Positions 8,687-18,072 of a DNA stretch of 64,000 bases are shown here, piece by piece (position 1 is the stretch's first letter; every line of letters starts with the position of its first letter). The notes under the pieces are model-generated. The model was given only the letters and a program-made list of their open reading frames with translations, did no database searches and was not told the DNA's origin. The stretch is from Acidimicrobiaceae bacterium (lineage in GTDB: Bacteria > Actinomycetota > Acidimicrobiia > Acidimicrobiales > MedAcidi-G1): NCBI GenBank assembly GCA_002717365.1, contig PBDJ01000041.1:1-64000 (forward strand). Reading direction: 5' to 3'. A program made the position numbers and the translations under genes.

Positions 8687-8926
8687 ATGACGGTGGACCT
8701 GCGCATTGGGGTGACTAACGCCCCGAAGGAGATCACAGTGGAGTTGGCTGACGACACTGACGTGGACGCCCTACGAGCCGACGTGGACCGGGTGGTCGGT
8801 GGCGAGGAGGGGGCCATGCTGTGGCTTACCGACGTCCGGGGTCGGCAGGTGGGGGTTCCGGCCGACCGGATCGCCTACGTGGACGTGGGCACTGCCGGAT
8901 CCGACAACCCGGTCGGCTTCGGCTGA
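8687..8926 (+). CDS. DUF3107 family protein
   Basis: This 79-residue protein matches the short actinobacterial DUF3107 family: an N-terminal RIGVTNAPKEI strand, a middle acidic helix, then GRQVGVPADRIAYVDVG and a C-terminal VGFG. The function is unknown. A GAGGA ribosome site precedes the ATG. It lies 36 bp after mrp and 21 bp before the sensor kinase, so the three are probably co-transcribed. Confidence 0.85.
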   Translation: MTVDLRIGVTNAPKEITVELADDTDVDALRADVDRVVGGEEGAMLWLTDVRGRQVGVPADRIAYVDVGTAGSDNPVGFG

Positions 8927-8947
8927 TCCGCTGATCGCGAGGGCCCC

Positions 8948-10453
8948 GTGGCGACGTTGGCTGATCTGGCCCGGGCCCACACGGACCTCGATGACGAGGA
9001 CATCGGCATACTCCAGGATCTGTCCAGTACCTGGGGCCTGCTGGCCGACCTCTCGTTCGCTGATTTGCTGCTCTTCGGCCGCCGGGACGGTGAGCCCAGG
9101 GGTCCCCTGGTCCTACTAGGTCACGTCCGACCTACCACCGGCACCACCCTGTATCGGGCCGACCTGGTCGGCCAGGTTTTCGAGTCGTCGCGCCGTCCGT
9201 TAGTCACCGAGGCCTTCGACATCGGAAGAACAACCGCCGGGACGGTCAGCGTGGGAACCGACCGAGATGTCAACGTGGTGGCTATCCCGGTCCGACGGTC
9301 TGGGCACACGGTCGGCGTGGTAGTACGCGAGAGATTCCGCCCGGAGAGCCGTCCTACCAGCGAGCAGGAGCGCACTTATCTGACGGTCTTCGACCGGTTC
9401 GCGTCCATGATCGAGGCAGGCGAGTTTCCTTACCGAGACGTGGAGCGCCTCCGCCACCGGACACCCCGGGTGGGCGACGGCCTCCTGCTGGTCGACGCAG
9501 AGGGCCGTATCGAGTTCGCGTCGCCCAATGCCGTTTCGGTCCTGCATCGGCTCGGGATGACCCGGGGTGTTGTTGGCTCCCGGTTCGACGACACCGGGCT
9601 CGGCTCAGCGATGCTGCGATCGGCGTTCTCCAAGCGGACGGCGGCCATCGATGAGATGGAGCGGTCCGACGAGGTGGCGGTGGTCAGCCACTGCTTTCCA
9701 CTACTGGATGGGGGGGTGGCCACCGGGGCCATCGTCCTCGTCCGCGACGTGACCGAACTACGCCGACGGGATCGTCAGTTGGTGTCCAAGGACACCACCA
9801 TCCGAGAGATCCACCACCGGGTGAAGAACAACTTGCAGACCATCTCGTCGCTACTACGGCTCCAAGCCCGGAGGCTGCAGTCCGACGAGGCCCGGGCGGC
9901 CTTGGGGGAGTCAGTACGTCGCATCGGGTCCATCTCCGTCGTGCACGAGACCCTGGCTCAGAGCGCCGACGACGACGTGGCATTTGGCGAGATCGTGCGC
10001 CCTCTGGTCCGCGTTGTGGAGGAGAGCGTCTCCTCGCCGTTACGTCCCCTGTCGTTCACGGTCCAGGACGAGGCAGGCCTTGTTCCCGGCCAGGTCGCTA
10101 TGACCCTGGCCGTGGTCCTGACCGAGTTACTCCAGAACGCCGTGGACCACGCCTTCCCACCGGACGAGGTAGACGCCTCGGTCTTGGGCACAGTACGGAT
10201 CGAGTTCGACCGGCGTGCCGATGGCTTGGCCGTAAGAGTGGTTGATGACGGGGTGGGAGTTCCCGAGGGTTTCACCGTGGCCGAGGCCACGGGCCTCGGC
10301 CTGACCATCGTGCGGACCTTTGTGGAGAGCGAACTAGGGGGGCGCATCCGACTAGATCGGGTGGAAAGCGGTTCCGGGACAGTGGCCGAAGTGTGGGTGC
10401 CCGGTTCCCGGCTGGTCGACCCGGGGGGAAACGCCCGTGACCCGGCTACCTAG
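8948..10453 (+). CDS. pdtaS: PdtaS-like sensor histidine kinase
   Basis: This 501-residue soluble kinase has an N-terminal GAF-like domain (about 1-150), a PAS-like domain (about 165-270, DGLLLVDAEGRIEFASPN), a HisKA_2 dimerisation domain with EIHHRVKNNLQTISSLL (phospho-acceptor His near residue 288) and a HATPase_c domain (about 370-490, with ELLQNAVDHAF and DDGVGVP). The layout matches mycobacterial PdtaS, which signals to an ANTAR antiterminator, PdtaR. No response regulator is seen next to it. There are no membrane segments, so it probably senses a cytosolic signal. Confidence 0.85.
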   Translation: MATLADLARAHTDLDDEDIGILQDLSSTWGLLADLSFADLLLFGRRDGEPRGPLVLLGHVRPTTGTTLYRADLVGQVFESSRRPLVTEAFDIGRTTAGTVSVGTDRDVNVVAIPVRRSGHTVGVVVRERFRPESRPTSEQERTYLTVFDRFASMIEAGEFPYRDVERLRHRTPRVGDGLLLVDAEGRIEFASPNAVSVLHRLGMTRGVVGSRFDDTGLGSAMLRSAFSKRTAAIDEMERSDEVAVVSHCFPLLDGGVATGAIVLVRDVTELRRRDRQLVSKDTTIREIHHRVKNNLQTISSLLRLQARRLQSDEARAALGESVRRIGSISVVHETLAQSADDDVAFGEIVRPLVRVVEESVSSPLRPLSFTVQDEAGLVPGQVAMTLAVVLTELLQNAVDHAFPPDEVDASVLGTVRIEFDRRADGLAVRVVDDGVGVPEGFTVAEATGLGLTIVRTFVESELGGRIRLDRVESGSGTVAEVWVPGSRLVDPGGNARDPAT

Positions 10454-10533
10454 GAGATACCCGTGACCCGACTCCCTGAGGCCGTTCACCGCCCTAGGGT
10501 CAGCGGGGTGGAAAGCCATCCAGGGCACCGCAG

Positions 10534-11256
10534 ATGATCGCCGGCAGGCTTGATGGCCGACCGCTGGTAATCGCCCACAGGGGTGCTTCGGTGGACCGGC
10601 GGGAGAACACTGTCGAAGCGTTCGAGGAGGCCGCGGTGCAGGGGGCCGACTGGGTTGAGCTGGACGTCCGCCTGTCGGCTGACGACGTGCTGGTCGTCCA
10701 CCACGACGCCCACTTCGATGACGGGAGGCTGGTCCGCGAGACTCCAGCTGACGAAGTTCCCGACTACGTGCCCAACCTGGCCGAGGCCTTCGAGGCCTGC
10801 GGCGACATGGGGGTGAACGTGGAGGTGAAGAACCTGCCAGGCGACCCCGACCACGACGCCTCGGACCAGGTCTGCGCCGCGGTGGCCGGGCTGGTGGCCG
10901 CTTACCGACCGACCGACGAACTACTGGTCTCCTCGTTCGACATTTCTGCTGTAGACCGGATACGCGGCACGGACCCGTCCCTTCCCACCGGCTGGCTGGT
11001 CGTGGAGCGCCACGGAACTGACCTCGTCCTCGACCGAGCCGTGGCCCATGGGCACGGCTCCGTGAACCCGTGGGACGAAATAGTGGACGAGTCGATGGTG
11101 GTGGCAGCCCACCAGCGGGGCCTCCGCATGGTGGTCTGGACGGTCGACGATCCGGGGCGCATCTCCCAACTGGCCGACTGGGGGGTGGACGGCATCATCA
11201 CTAACCGGCCCGAGGTGGCTCGCCGGATCATCGATAGTCGCCTCGACGGAACCTAG
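10534..11256 (+). CDS. Glycerophosphodiester phosphodiesterase
   Basis: This 240-residue protein carries the GDPD family signatures: IAHRGAS near residue 13, ENTVEAF, the metal-binding ELDVR pair and the catalytic VVHHD. Such enzymes split glycerophosphodiesters into glycerol 3-phosphate and an alcohol. There is no signal peptide, so it is probably cytosolic (UgpQ type). It sits 80 bp after the kinase and converges on the lipid kinase gene, so a role in phospholipid turnover is reasonable. Confidence 0.88.
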   Translation: MIAGRLDGRPLVIAHRGASVDRRENTVEAFEEAAVQGADWVELDVRLSADDVLVVHHDAHFDDGRLVRETPADEVPDYVPNLAEAFEACGDMGVNVEVKNLPGDPDHDASDQVCAAVAGLVAAYRPTDELLVSSFDISAVDRIRGTDPSLPTGWLVVERHGTDLVLDRAVAHGHGSVNPWDEIVDESMVVAAHQRGLRMVVWTVDDPGRISQLADWGVDGIITNRPEVARRIIDSRLDGT

Positions 11257-11293
11257 GTCGACGGCTAGTCAGGCCGGGTTCCGCCGGCCGAGG

Positions 11294-12259
11294 TCAGTTG
11301 AAGGCAGCCGACGCCAGAGGGACCACCAGATCCAAGGCGTCCGGGTGATAGCGCACCACCAATTCGGTGGCCGTTCCCAGGTAGTCGCCGTCGACCTGCC
11401 ACGGCACGGCCCTCGACGCGACCACCGTGGCCTCGGTGACGTCGGACCGGAAGTTGACCGCCGGATTGGCGGTCGGTGACGACCGGGTCAGGCCGAGCGA
11501 AGCGGCGACCGCCGGCAGCAGGCGGGCCGGGGACAGGCTCCGGAAGGTGACGGCGGCCAACGGGTCGTCAAGGGTGGTGTCGGGGGCCAGCGACAGGCCT
11601 CGGGTACCCAGGTAGGTGTACGGGTCGGTGTTCAGGAACACCGTGAACACCCCGGGTACCCCGGTTGACGGGTGAGGGTCGCTCTCGTCGCCGAGGACCC
11701 TGGTAGTTACCCGGAAGGTCTGGCTCCGGTGGTCGTAATGCCGAAGCCACGTGTCGACGGCCGCCACGATGAACAGGGGGTGACCGGCGAACCGCTTCAG
11801 GAGACCGCCCCGACGCTCCACCTGTTCGACCACTGCGGCGTCGAAACCCACGCCAGCGTGGAACAGGAAGTGCCGTTGGTTGATAGACCCGAGGCCAATT
11901 CGCCGGATGGAGGCCGCCTCGACGGCGTCCAGCAGAGCCCCTGTGGCCTCAACCGGGTCGTCGGGCAGACCCAGGGTCCGGGCGAACACGTTGGTTGACC
12001 CGCCGGGGAGGGCAGCCAACGCTGTGTCGGTACTGACCAGACCGTTAGCTGCCTCGTTCAGGGTCCCGTCGCCGCCCAGGACGACCACCACGTCCATTCC
12101 GTCCTTGGCGGCGCTCTGGGCCAGCCGAGTGGCGTGGCCCCGCCGGGTGGTGGCGGCCACCTCCAGGCGGTGGTCGGCCGATAAAGCCTTCTGGATCACG
12201 ATCCGGGTCCGGGCCGTGACCGATGAGGCCGAGGGGTTAACGACCAGGAGGATCTTCAC
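11294..12259 (-). CDS. Diacylglycerol kinase-type lipid kinase
   Basis: The 321-residue protein belongs to the DAGK/YegS/sphingosine kinase catalytic family. VVNPSAS lies at the N-terminus and the nucleotide-binding GGDGTLNEAANGL is near residue 63. A second signature, LPGGSTNVFAR, follows at about residue 85. It probably phosphorylates a lipid such as diacylglycerol; the real substrate is not visible. It is convergent with the glycerophosphodiesterase gene, with a 37 bp gap. The ATG is followed by the typical hydrophobic first strand (KILLVVNP). Confidence 0.85.
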   Translation of the reverse strand: MKILLVVNPSASSVTARTRIVIQKALSADHRLEVAATTRRGHATRLAQSAAKDGMDVVVVLGGDGTLNEAANGLVSTDTALAALPGGSTNVFARTLGLPDDPVEATGALLDAVEAASIRRIGLGSINQRHFLFHAGVGFDAAVVEQVERRGGLLKRFAGHPLFIVAAVDTWLRHYDHRSQTFRVTTRVLGDESDPHPSTGVPGVFTVFLNTDPYTYLGTRGLSLAPDTTLDDPLAAVTFRSLSPARLLPAVAASLGLTRSSPTANPAVNFRSDVTEATVVASRAVPWQVDGDYLGTATELVVRYHPDALDLVVPLASAAFN

Positions 12260-12448
12260 GACTCGGAGACCATGCCGCGGCAGGCGGGAGGTCCGGGGGT
12301 GTCGCCCTGGAACGGATCATTGACCACAGACGAACCCTACGTCGCGGGTCACCTCGGGGGGCCAGAGATCGCAGGTGACCGACGACCATCGCGAAAACAC
12401 CTTCCACGGATGGTCCGGTTGTCGTCCACGTCGGGCACACTTTGCGGT
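12260..12448. other. Divergent intergenic region, lipid kinase / etfB
   Basis: This 189 bp gap must hold the promoters of the minus-strand lipid kinase and of etfBA. I see no clear RNA gene or convincing small coding frame in it. The stretch just before etfB (TTTGCGGT then ATG) has no obvious Shine-Dalgarno sequence, so etfB may be leaderless. Confidence 0.3.
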
Positions 12449-13228
12449 ATGAACGTCGTCGTGTGTGTGAAGCAGATTCCCGATCCGGCCGACCCCGGGG
12501 CGTTGGATCCAGAGACCAGGACCCTCAAGAGGGACGTCAAACTCATCTTGGACGAGTCCGACTCCTACGGGGTCGAGATGGGCCTGCAACTGGTGGACGC
12601 CGCTGGCGAGGGTGAGGTCACCCTGGTGTCGATGGCCCCCAACAATGAGGTGGGTGGCCTCCGGACAGCCCTGGCTATGGGCGCCGCCGGTGCTGTGCTG
12701 GTCAGCGACGGGGCCCTGGCCGGCTCGGATGCCCTGTCCACGGCCAAGGTCCTGGCCGCCGCCATCCGGCGCTGCGAGCCGGACCTGGTTCTGACGGCCA
12801 CCGAGTCCAGCGACGGTTATACGGGAACGGTCCCCGTTCAGGTGGCTGAACTGCTGGGACTGCCGTCGGTGACCTTCGGCAAGGAGATCGAGGTGTCCGG
12901 TGGGGCAGCCACCGTTCGCCGACAGACGGAGGCCGGCTACGACGAGGTGGAATGTCCACTCCCTGCCGTGGTCTCGGTGACAGCCGGCGTGGTCGAGCCC
13001 CGGTACCCCTCGTTCAAGGGGATCATGGCCGCCAAGAACAAGCCGGTCGAGGAACTCGATCTTGCAGGTCTGGGTATCGACCCGGCCACTGTTGGCTGGG
13101 CCGGGGCACGCCAAGAGATCACTGAGATCGCGGAGGCACCCGCCCGCGAGGCTGGCGAGATCATCCACGACGAAGGCGACGCCCACGAGCGCATCCTGGC
13201 GTTCCTGGACGATCTCAAGGTTCTGTAG
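12449..13228 (+). CDS. etfB: Electron transfer flavoprotein beta subunit
   Basis: This 259-residue protein is the small ETF subunit, which binds AMP and holds FAD with EtfA. The N-terminus VVVCVKQIPDP is highly typical, as is the segment VPVQVAELLGLP and the ETF-beta signature region ending in KNKPVEEL. It takes electrons from acyl-CoA dehydrogenases, several of which lie later in this window. The ATG at 12449 is chosen because VVVCVKQ starts directly after it; the frame extends further upstream without conserved residues. etfA follows after 9 bp. Confidence 0.95.
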   Translation: MNVVVCVKQIPDPADPGALDPETRTLKRDVKLILDESDSYGVEMGLQLVDAAGEGEVTLVSMAPNNEVGGLRTALAMGAAGAVLVSDGALAGSDALSTAKVLAAAIRRCEPDLVLTATESSDGYTGTVPVQVAELLGLPSVTFGKEIEVSGGAATVRRQTEAGYDEVECPLPAVVSVTAGVVEPRYPSFKGIMAAKNKPVEELDLAGLGIDPATVGWAGARQEITEIAEAPAREAGEIIHDEGDAHERILAFLDDLKVL

Positions 13229-13237
13229 GAGGCCATC

Positions 13238-14206
13238 ATGGGGATCTCGAAGATTTGGGTGTTCGGCGAAGCCACCGAAGCCGGTGCTACCGCCTCCACG
13301 CTAGAGATGCTGACCAGGGCCCGTGACCTGGCCGACACCGTCGAAGTGGTCATGTCGGGCGACGCCGCATCTGTGGCCGGTCCGCTGGGTGCCCACGGGG
13401 CCACCACCGTTCACACCATCGGTGACATTGAGGGAGCGCTTGCTGGTCCCCGGGTGGCCTCGGCTATCGCCGGTGCCGTGGAGGCGGGTTCCGGTCCAGA
13501 CGTCCTGCTGTGTGCCACCTCGTATGACGGCCGCGACGTAGCCGGCCGCCTATCGGCCAGGATTGATCGCCCAGTTATCACCAACGTGGTTGACCTGGCG
13601 GTCGACGGTGACCGCCTGCTGGGCATCGAGCCGGTCTTCGGCGGGACCACCGATGTGACCACCGGCTTCAATGACGACGGCTTGGCCATTTTCCTGGTCC
13701 GTCCCAAGTCATTCGCTGCCGAGGAGTCGGACGGTGGGCTTGCTGACGTGGCCGAGCTGGCTGTCGGTGACCTCGGAAACACCGGGGCGGCCACCGTTCG
13801 CGAGCGCTTTGTTGAGGAGAGCAGTGGTCCGAAGTTAGACGAGGCGGCCGTCGTGGTCTCCGGCGGCCGGGGACTAGGCGATCCCGAGAAGTATGAGATG
13901 ATCGAGTCGCTAGCCAAACTAGTGAAGGGCGCCCCCGGGGCGTCACGGGCCGTGGTGGATGCCGGCTGGGTGCCCTACTCGTACCAGGTGGGCCAAACCG
14001 GCAAGGTTGTCAAGCCGACCGTCTATCTGGCCTGTGGCATCTCCGGTGCGACCCAGCACCTGGTCGGTATGAAGGGTTCAGCCAACATCATCGCTATCAA
14101 CAAGGACGAGGAGGCGCCGATCTTCGGTGTGGCCGACCTCGGCATCGTGGGCGATGTCCACAAGGTCCTGCCCAAACTGATCGAGTCCCTCCAGGCCCGA
14201 GGCTGA
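13238..14206 (+). CDS. etfA: Electron transfer flavoprotein alpha subunit
   Basis: The 322-residue EtfA has an N-terminal nucleotide-fold domain and the C-terminal FAD-binding region. The signature VSGGRGL is near residue 208 and the FAD motif [19 protein letters not shown] near residue 264, followed by NKDEEAPIF and the terminal DLGIVGD. A strong AGGAGG site overlaps the end of etfB. EtfAB passes electrons from flavin dehydrogenases to ETF-quinone oxidoreductase; that gene is not in this window. Confidence 0.96.
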   Translation: MGISKIWVFGEATEAGATASTLEMLTRARDLADTVEVVMSGDAASVAGPLGAHGATTVHTIGDIEGALAGPRVASAIAGAVEAGSGPDVLLCATSYDGRDVAGRLSARIDRPVITNVVDLAVDGDRLLGIEPVFGGTTDVTTGFNDDGLAIFLVRPKSFAAEESDGGLADVAELAVGDLGNTGAATVRERFVEESSGPKLDEAAVVVSGGRGLGDPEKYEMIESLAKLVKGAPGASRAVVDAGWVPYSYQVGQTGKVVKPTVYLACGISGATQHLVGMKGSANIIAINKDEEAPIFGVADLGIVGDVHKVLPKLIESLQARG

Positions 14207-14246
14207 GGGTTGCCGGCCGTCGGGGTGACCGCTCCGGCGACCCGGA

Positions 14247-15251
14247 TCAACTGGTCGGATCCGCGACGTCCCGGGCGTCCAACGCCCATGCCAGCCCGTC
14301 GGCCGGGTCCTCGACAGCTATCAACAGATGCCAGCCGGTGGGCGGCGTTCCATCGTCCCACCGCCACCACCTGAGCTCGGCGACCGCACCTCCCAGGTCC
14401 TCCCCATCTGGGGGCCAGGCGTCGTCTAGGCCGGTGAGAGCCGCCGCGCACCACCAGGCTTCGAAGCGGCCACGGGCCATACCCCGTCGCCTGCCGTGGG
14501 CGCCTCCTGATGCTCCGGCCCATGCCAGCAGCCCTAATGCCTCATCGACTGGCAACCTGTGGTGGCGACCGGGGTGCCCGCTGAGCGAGGCCACGGCCTG
14601 GGCTGCGATTCCCCGGACCGCAGCGGCCCTCCGAAAGCCATTGGACTGCTCGGCCCACACGGCGGTGAGGTCTCCGAGCGCGGTCAACCCGGGATCTCCG
14701 TCCGGTCCGGCAGGTGGTGCGTTGTCCACGGCGTCAACGTCGCGGGTGGGCCCGGGAGCCGGGACGGGGTCCTCCACGGAGTAGGCCCCGATGGCTGGCC
14801 CTTCGAGGCGAGGTTCCCATGGGGCGAGGGTTAGGGGAAGCCCAAGCGGGTCCTCGGCCAGGTCCGTCCCCGTGAGGTCCTCGCCCCGGGCGACTCGTTC
14901 GTGGGCCACCACTGAACGGACCGGGCCAGCGTCGATCGGGAAGTGGGGTTCGAGGTCGACCCATCGGTGGGTGGAGGCCACCACCTCGGCCAGGGGGGCC
15001 AAACCGAGCGTGGGGGCGTCGCGTAGCACGGCGGCCGCCGCGCGGTCGGCAGGAGCCTCCAGTGCTAACCGGTGTTCGGCATGGTCGGCAGCCGGCCACA
15101 GCTGGTAGCCGCGGTCGTGGGCTTTCCGAGCCCGGAGCGCCACCTGTTCCAGGTCGTCCCAAGCGCCGTCGTCACACGCCTCATCGACCAGGCGGAGTAG
15201 CCCGTCCAGGTCGCCGCTACCCAGCAGGCGGTCAAGGCCGTGGCCGCTCAC
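14247..15251 (-). CDS. Uncharacterised protein linked to the SCO1664/DUF3090 group
   Basis: I do not recognise this 334-residue protein. It is acidic and rich in tryptophan near the C-terminus ([10 protein letters not shown]), with no signal peptide or membrane span. The first third is helical and charged (about residues 1-90). The GTG at 15251 is preferred, as residues upstream of it are arginine/proline-rich and look non-coding, although the frame is open to 15404. It lies 94 bp downstream of the SCO1664-type kinase gene on the same strand and is probably the last gene of that operon. It is convergent with etfA. Confidence 0.6.
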   Translation of the reverse strand: MSGHGLDRLLGSGDLDGLLRLVDEACDDGAWDDLEQVALRARKAHDRGYQLWPAADHAEHRLALEAPADRAAAAVLRDAPTLGLAPLAEVVASTHRWVDLEPHFPIDAGPVRSVVAHERVARGEDLTGTDLAEDPLGLPLTLAPWEPRLEGPAIGAYSVEDPVPAPGPTRDVDAVDNAPPAGPDGDPGLTALGDLTAVWAEQSNGFRRAAAVRGIAAQAVASLSGHPGRHHRLPVDEALGLLAWAGASGGAHGRRRGMARGRFEAWWCAAALTGLDDAWPPDGEDLGGAVAELRWWRWDDGTPPTGWHLLIAVEDPADGLAWALDARDVADPTS

Positions 15252-15345
15252 CGGGTCCCCACCCGGGCAGTGTCCCGCAGGGCGGCTGCGGTGGTTCGAC
15301 CGGTGCCCACGTGGAGGGTCACGGGATTCACCTTCCAACCGATGG

Positions 15346-16137
15346 TCACACCAGCGGCCACGGAACCCGCCGCCCGCTGGGGTCGGCTGGGAGCTCGCCG
15401 GCATCCAGCACAGCCCGGGCCCGGGTCACCACGGCATCCCGCTCGAACGAGTCGAGCAGGTCGGCCAGCCCGTCACTTAGGCCGTCGGAAAGTAGGCGGT
15501 CCAGGTCCCCGGCCAGGTCGTCGCCGAGCGGATCGCCGGCGAAGTCCCAGACCACGGTCCGGACCTTGAACTGGTGGTGGAAGCACAGGGCATTGTCGAT
15601 GGCCCACAGGTGGCCGTCGAGGCCGGCCAGGACGTGGCCCGCCTTGCGGTCGGCGTTGTTGGCCACCAAGTCGAAGGCGGCTAGGCGACGGAGGTCGGCT
15701 ACCCGGTCCGGGTCGTGGTGGAGGGTGAAGTAGTGCTCCTCGTAGTCGCACGGCACGTACAACTGGACCGATCCCTCTCCGAACGGGCCGTCGCGCACGA
15801 TCGTTGGGGGGACCAGACCCCACCCGAGGAGGTTGGCCAGCTCCCACGCCGCGGCCTCCCTCCGGTACAGGCCGGGGGGGAAGTCGTGGAGGGGCCGTTC
15901 GCCGCGTCCCGGCTTGTAGACGCCTTGGATTAGGGGAAGGGGGCCGTCATCCGGTGGGGTGACGTCCACCAGGAAGGTGGCGTTCGAGGTCCACGGCATG
16001 CGACCCAGGACTTCCAGGCGACCGGCGGCTAAGACCTCTACGGCTGTTTCGTCGTCGATCGGGCCCCGGGCTCGGAAGGGGCTGGGGGCTCCGTCTCCGG
16101 CGGCCGGGTCCGACGGTGCCGGGGTGTCAGTTGACAC
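15346..16137 (-). CDS. SCO1664 family protein (PI3/4-kinase-like fold)
   Basis: This 263-residue protein fits the actinobacterial SCO1664 family, which has a phosphatidylinositol-3/4-kinase-like domain. Visible kinase-like elements are the lysine strand IQGVYKP (about residue 74), GERPLHDFPPGLYRREAA, a catalytic-loop-like DLVANNADRKAGH and a metal-binding-like AIDNALCFH. The substrate is unknown and may be a protein or small molecule. Its start overlaps the end of the DUF3090 gene by 11 bp. The group is often found near the mycothiol gene mshC in actinobacteria; mshC is not in this window. Confidence 0.85.
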   Translation of the reverse strand: MSTDTPAPSDPAAGDGAPSPFRARGPIDDETAVEVLAAGRLEVLGRMPWTSNATFLVDVTPPDDGPLPLIQGVYKPGRGERPLHDFPPGLYRREAAAWELANLLGWGLVPPTIVRDGPFGEGSVQLYVPCDYEEHYFTLHHDPDRVADLRRLAAFDLVANNADRKAGHVLAGLDGHLWAIDNALCFHHQFKVRTVVWDFAGDPLGDDLAGDLDRLLSDGLSDGLADLLDSFERDAVVTRARAVLDAGELPADPSGRRVPWPLV

Positions 16138-16627
16138 AGGGGCACCAGCCGTCGACCGCGGGGTCGAGCGGTGCGCCGCACCACGGGCACGGCGGCCGGC
16201 CGGCCGCCACTAGTTCCCGGGCCCGGACGATGAAGGCGGCCACCAGTTCGCGGCGCATCGGGAACCGGGCTTGGGCTGGGACCAGGTCCTCGTCTCGCAG
16301 TAGTTCCTCGGCGATAAGGACCAGGCGGTCGGTGGACTGCTGGTAGGTCACCCCGAGGCTGCCGATCACCCAGTCGGCTTCCTCGGGGTCTTCGAACCGG
16401 GCCGACGTCTCCGCTACCTCGACGGCCGGTTCGTCGATCGGCGGCAGGTCACCCATCAGGCCGTGCAGGAACTCGGCCAACCCGGCCACCTGCTGCTTCT
16501 CCAACTTCAGGGAGACCACCTGTCCAGCCCGGCGGGCCTGGAGGAAAAACACCCGCCGCCCCTGCGGTCCGGTGGTTCCGGCCGTGAAGGCGTCGGTGTC
16601 GTCCCAGTCGATTTCCGGCCGTTCCAT
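16127..16627 (-). CDS. DUF3090 family protein with C-terminal zinc ribbon
   Basis: This 166-residue protein matches DUF3090, an uncharacterised actinobacterial family. It starts with a beta-rich domain (RRVFFLQARRAGQVVSLKLEKQQV), continues with an acidic helix region, and ends in a probable zinc ribbon CPWCGAPLDPAVDGWCPC. The ATG at 16627 gives the normal length; the frame is open upstream into the metallo-hydrolase gene but those residues look like shadow coding. It overlaps the next gene by 11 bp and follows the previous by 11 bp, so it is within a tight operon. Confidence 0.85.
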   Translation of the reverse strand: MERPEIDWDDTDAFTAGTTGPQGRRVFFLQARRAGQVVSLKLEKQQVAGLAEFLHGLMGDLPPIDEPAVEVAETSARFEDPEEADWVIGSLGVTYQQSTDRLVLIAEELLRDEDLVPAQARFPMRRELVAAFIVRARELVAAGRPPCPWCGAPLDPAVDGWCPCVN

Positions 16628-16638
16628 CACTGAGGAGC

Positions 16639-18051
16639 CTACGGGTCGGTGTGTCCGGCGGTCCGGAGTTGGAGGGCTCGGGCGGCTGCCGCCTGGTCGA
16701 GGTACACGAGGATCTCTTGGGTGTTGGAGGCCGGGTCCATGACGCGTGCCGTGTAGGCGTCGACTACCAGTTGCTGGACGTCCGGGTGGTGGGGGTCGGC
16801 GTACCACGCCCAGTCGGCCAAGTGACAGGCCTGCGCCACGTCGACGTCCACCAGCGAGTGGGCCCGGTCCACCAGCGGGCCCAGGCCGCCAGCCAGGTCC
16901 ACGATGGTGGCTGCCTGGTCAACCAAGGGGGCCGGCGACCAGTGCGAGGGGATGTCGTCCCACCAACCCGTCCAGCGCTTGATGACCATCCTGGCGATGT
17001 CTCCGGGGGTGACGTACCGGATGGCCAGGGTTGGGTGGTCGGCGAAGCGTTCCGGCCAGTCCAGCGTGTCCACGATGAGGTCCTTGCGGAGGCGGCGGTT
17101 CAGGCCGTCGACCACGTGGTCGATGATGTGCTCGAGAGCGTCGGCCAGGAGGTGGAACTCGGATCGGATCAGTTCGGGGTCGGTGATCGGCTCGCCGTGG
17201 CCGGGGAACAGCGAGAGTGGGCCGAGGTCTGCCATCTCCCTCATGGCCAGGACCCAGTCGTCGGTGCCCCGTTGGGTCCGCTTGCCATTTCCCAGGTTGG
17301 GCAGGAAGCCCTGGTAGTAGTCGGCGCTGTAGAGGGCTCGGCGGTCGGGGAACCAAGCGTAGCACTGGTCGTCGGTCTCTGCTGGGTGGTGAACCAGGTG
17401 GACTTCTTCCCCGCCGACGGTCAACACGAGGCGCTCGTCGAAGGTCTCAGTCGGCCAGACCAGGTCGTCGCGGGAGGTGGGCAGGTGGTGGGGGGGTTGG
17501 TTCATGTAGCGGGCCAGCGAGCCTCGGAGTCGGAGGTAGTAGTCGAACCGATCGACGACGCCTCGGTGGGCCACGATCCGGGGTCCTCCAGCGGCGATTG
17601 TGGCTTCGTCCTCTAGGAGGGCCCAGGTCCCGTAGGCGTGGTCAACGTGGCCGTGGCTGTACACGATGGTGTGGATCGGGCTGGCGGACACCGAGCGGAT
17701 GGCCTCCAGCAGGGCGGGCCCGCCGGGCGCCATGGCGGTGTCGCACACCACCAGGCCGTCGTCGGTTTCGAACACGGCACTGTTGACGATGGGCAGGCGG
17801 ACCAGCCATGACCGGGGAGCCACCTCGATCACCTGGGTCTTGTCCCGGAGGTCCTCCACGGCCGGTCCCGAGTGGCGGTTGAACATGGCCTGGGCGGCCG
17901 GTCGGGAGTACTCGCCGCCAAAGGAGCCCCCTTCGGCGACCCGGGCCATGAGTTCGGGGTCGCCTACCACCAAGTCGATGCGGGCTGCTGTGCACTCGGC
18001 CACGTCGAGGCCTAGGTCACCATGTTCCAGGGCGGCAGGCGAGTTGGTCAC
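16639..18051 (-). CDS. Metallo-beta-lactamase fold hydrolase, alkyl-sulfatase-like
   Basis: This 470-residue protein has an MBL-fold domain with the metal motif SHGHVDH (about residue 134) and further histidines at VHHPAETDDQ and FPGHGEPI. The C-terminal third (about residues 310-440) resembles the alkyl-sulfatase dimerisation domain, including IARMVIKRWTGWWDD. Related enzymes (SdsA1/BDS1) hydrolyse alkyl sulfates, but those are usually exported and longer; no signal peptide is seen here. It sits inside the phosphomutase / DUF3090 / SCO1664 group with gaps of 11 and 21 bp, so it may serve that system. Substrate not determined. Confidence 0.8.
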   Translation of the reverse strand: MTNSPAALEHGDLGLDVAECTAARIDLVVGDPELMARVAEGGSFGGEYSRPAAQAMFNRHSGPAVEDLRDKTQVIEVAPRSWLVRLPIVNSAVFETDDGLVVCDTAMAPGGPALLEAIRSVSASPIHTIVYSHGHVDHAYGTWALLEDEATIAAGGPRIVAHRGVVDRFDYYLRLRGSLARYMNQPPHHLPTSRDDLVWPTETFDERLVLTVGGEEVHLVHHPAETDDQCYAWFPDRRALYSADYYQGFLPNLGNGKRTQRGTDDWVLAMREMADLGPLSLFPGHGEPITDPELIRSEFHLLADALEHIIDHVVDGLNRRLRKDLIVDTLDWPERFADHPTLAIRYVTPGDIARMVIKRWTGWWDDIPSHWSPAPLVDQAATIVDLAGGLGPLVDRAHSLVDVDVAQACHLADWAWYADPHHPDVQQLVVDAYTARVMDPASNTQEILVYLDQAAAARALQLRTAGHTDP

Positions 18052-18072
18052 TTTGGGGGCCTCCGTCAGGGT

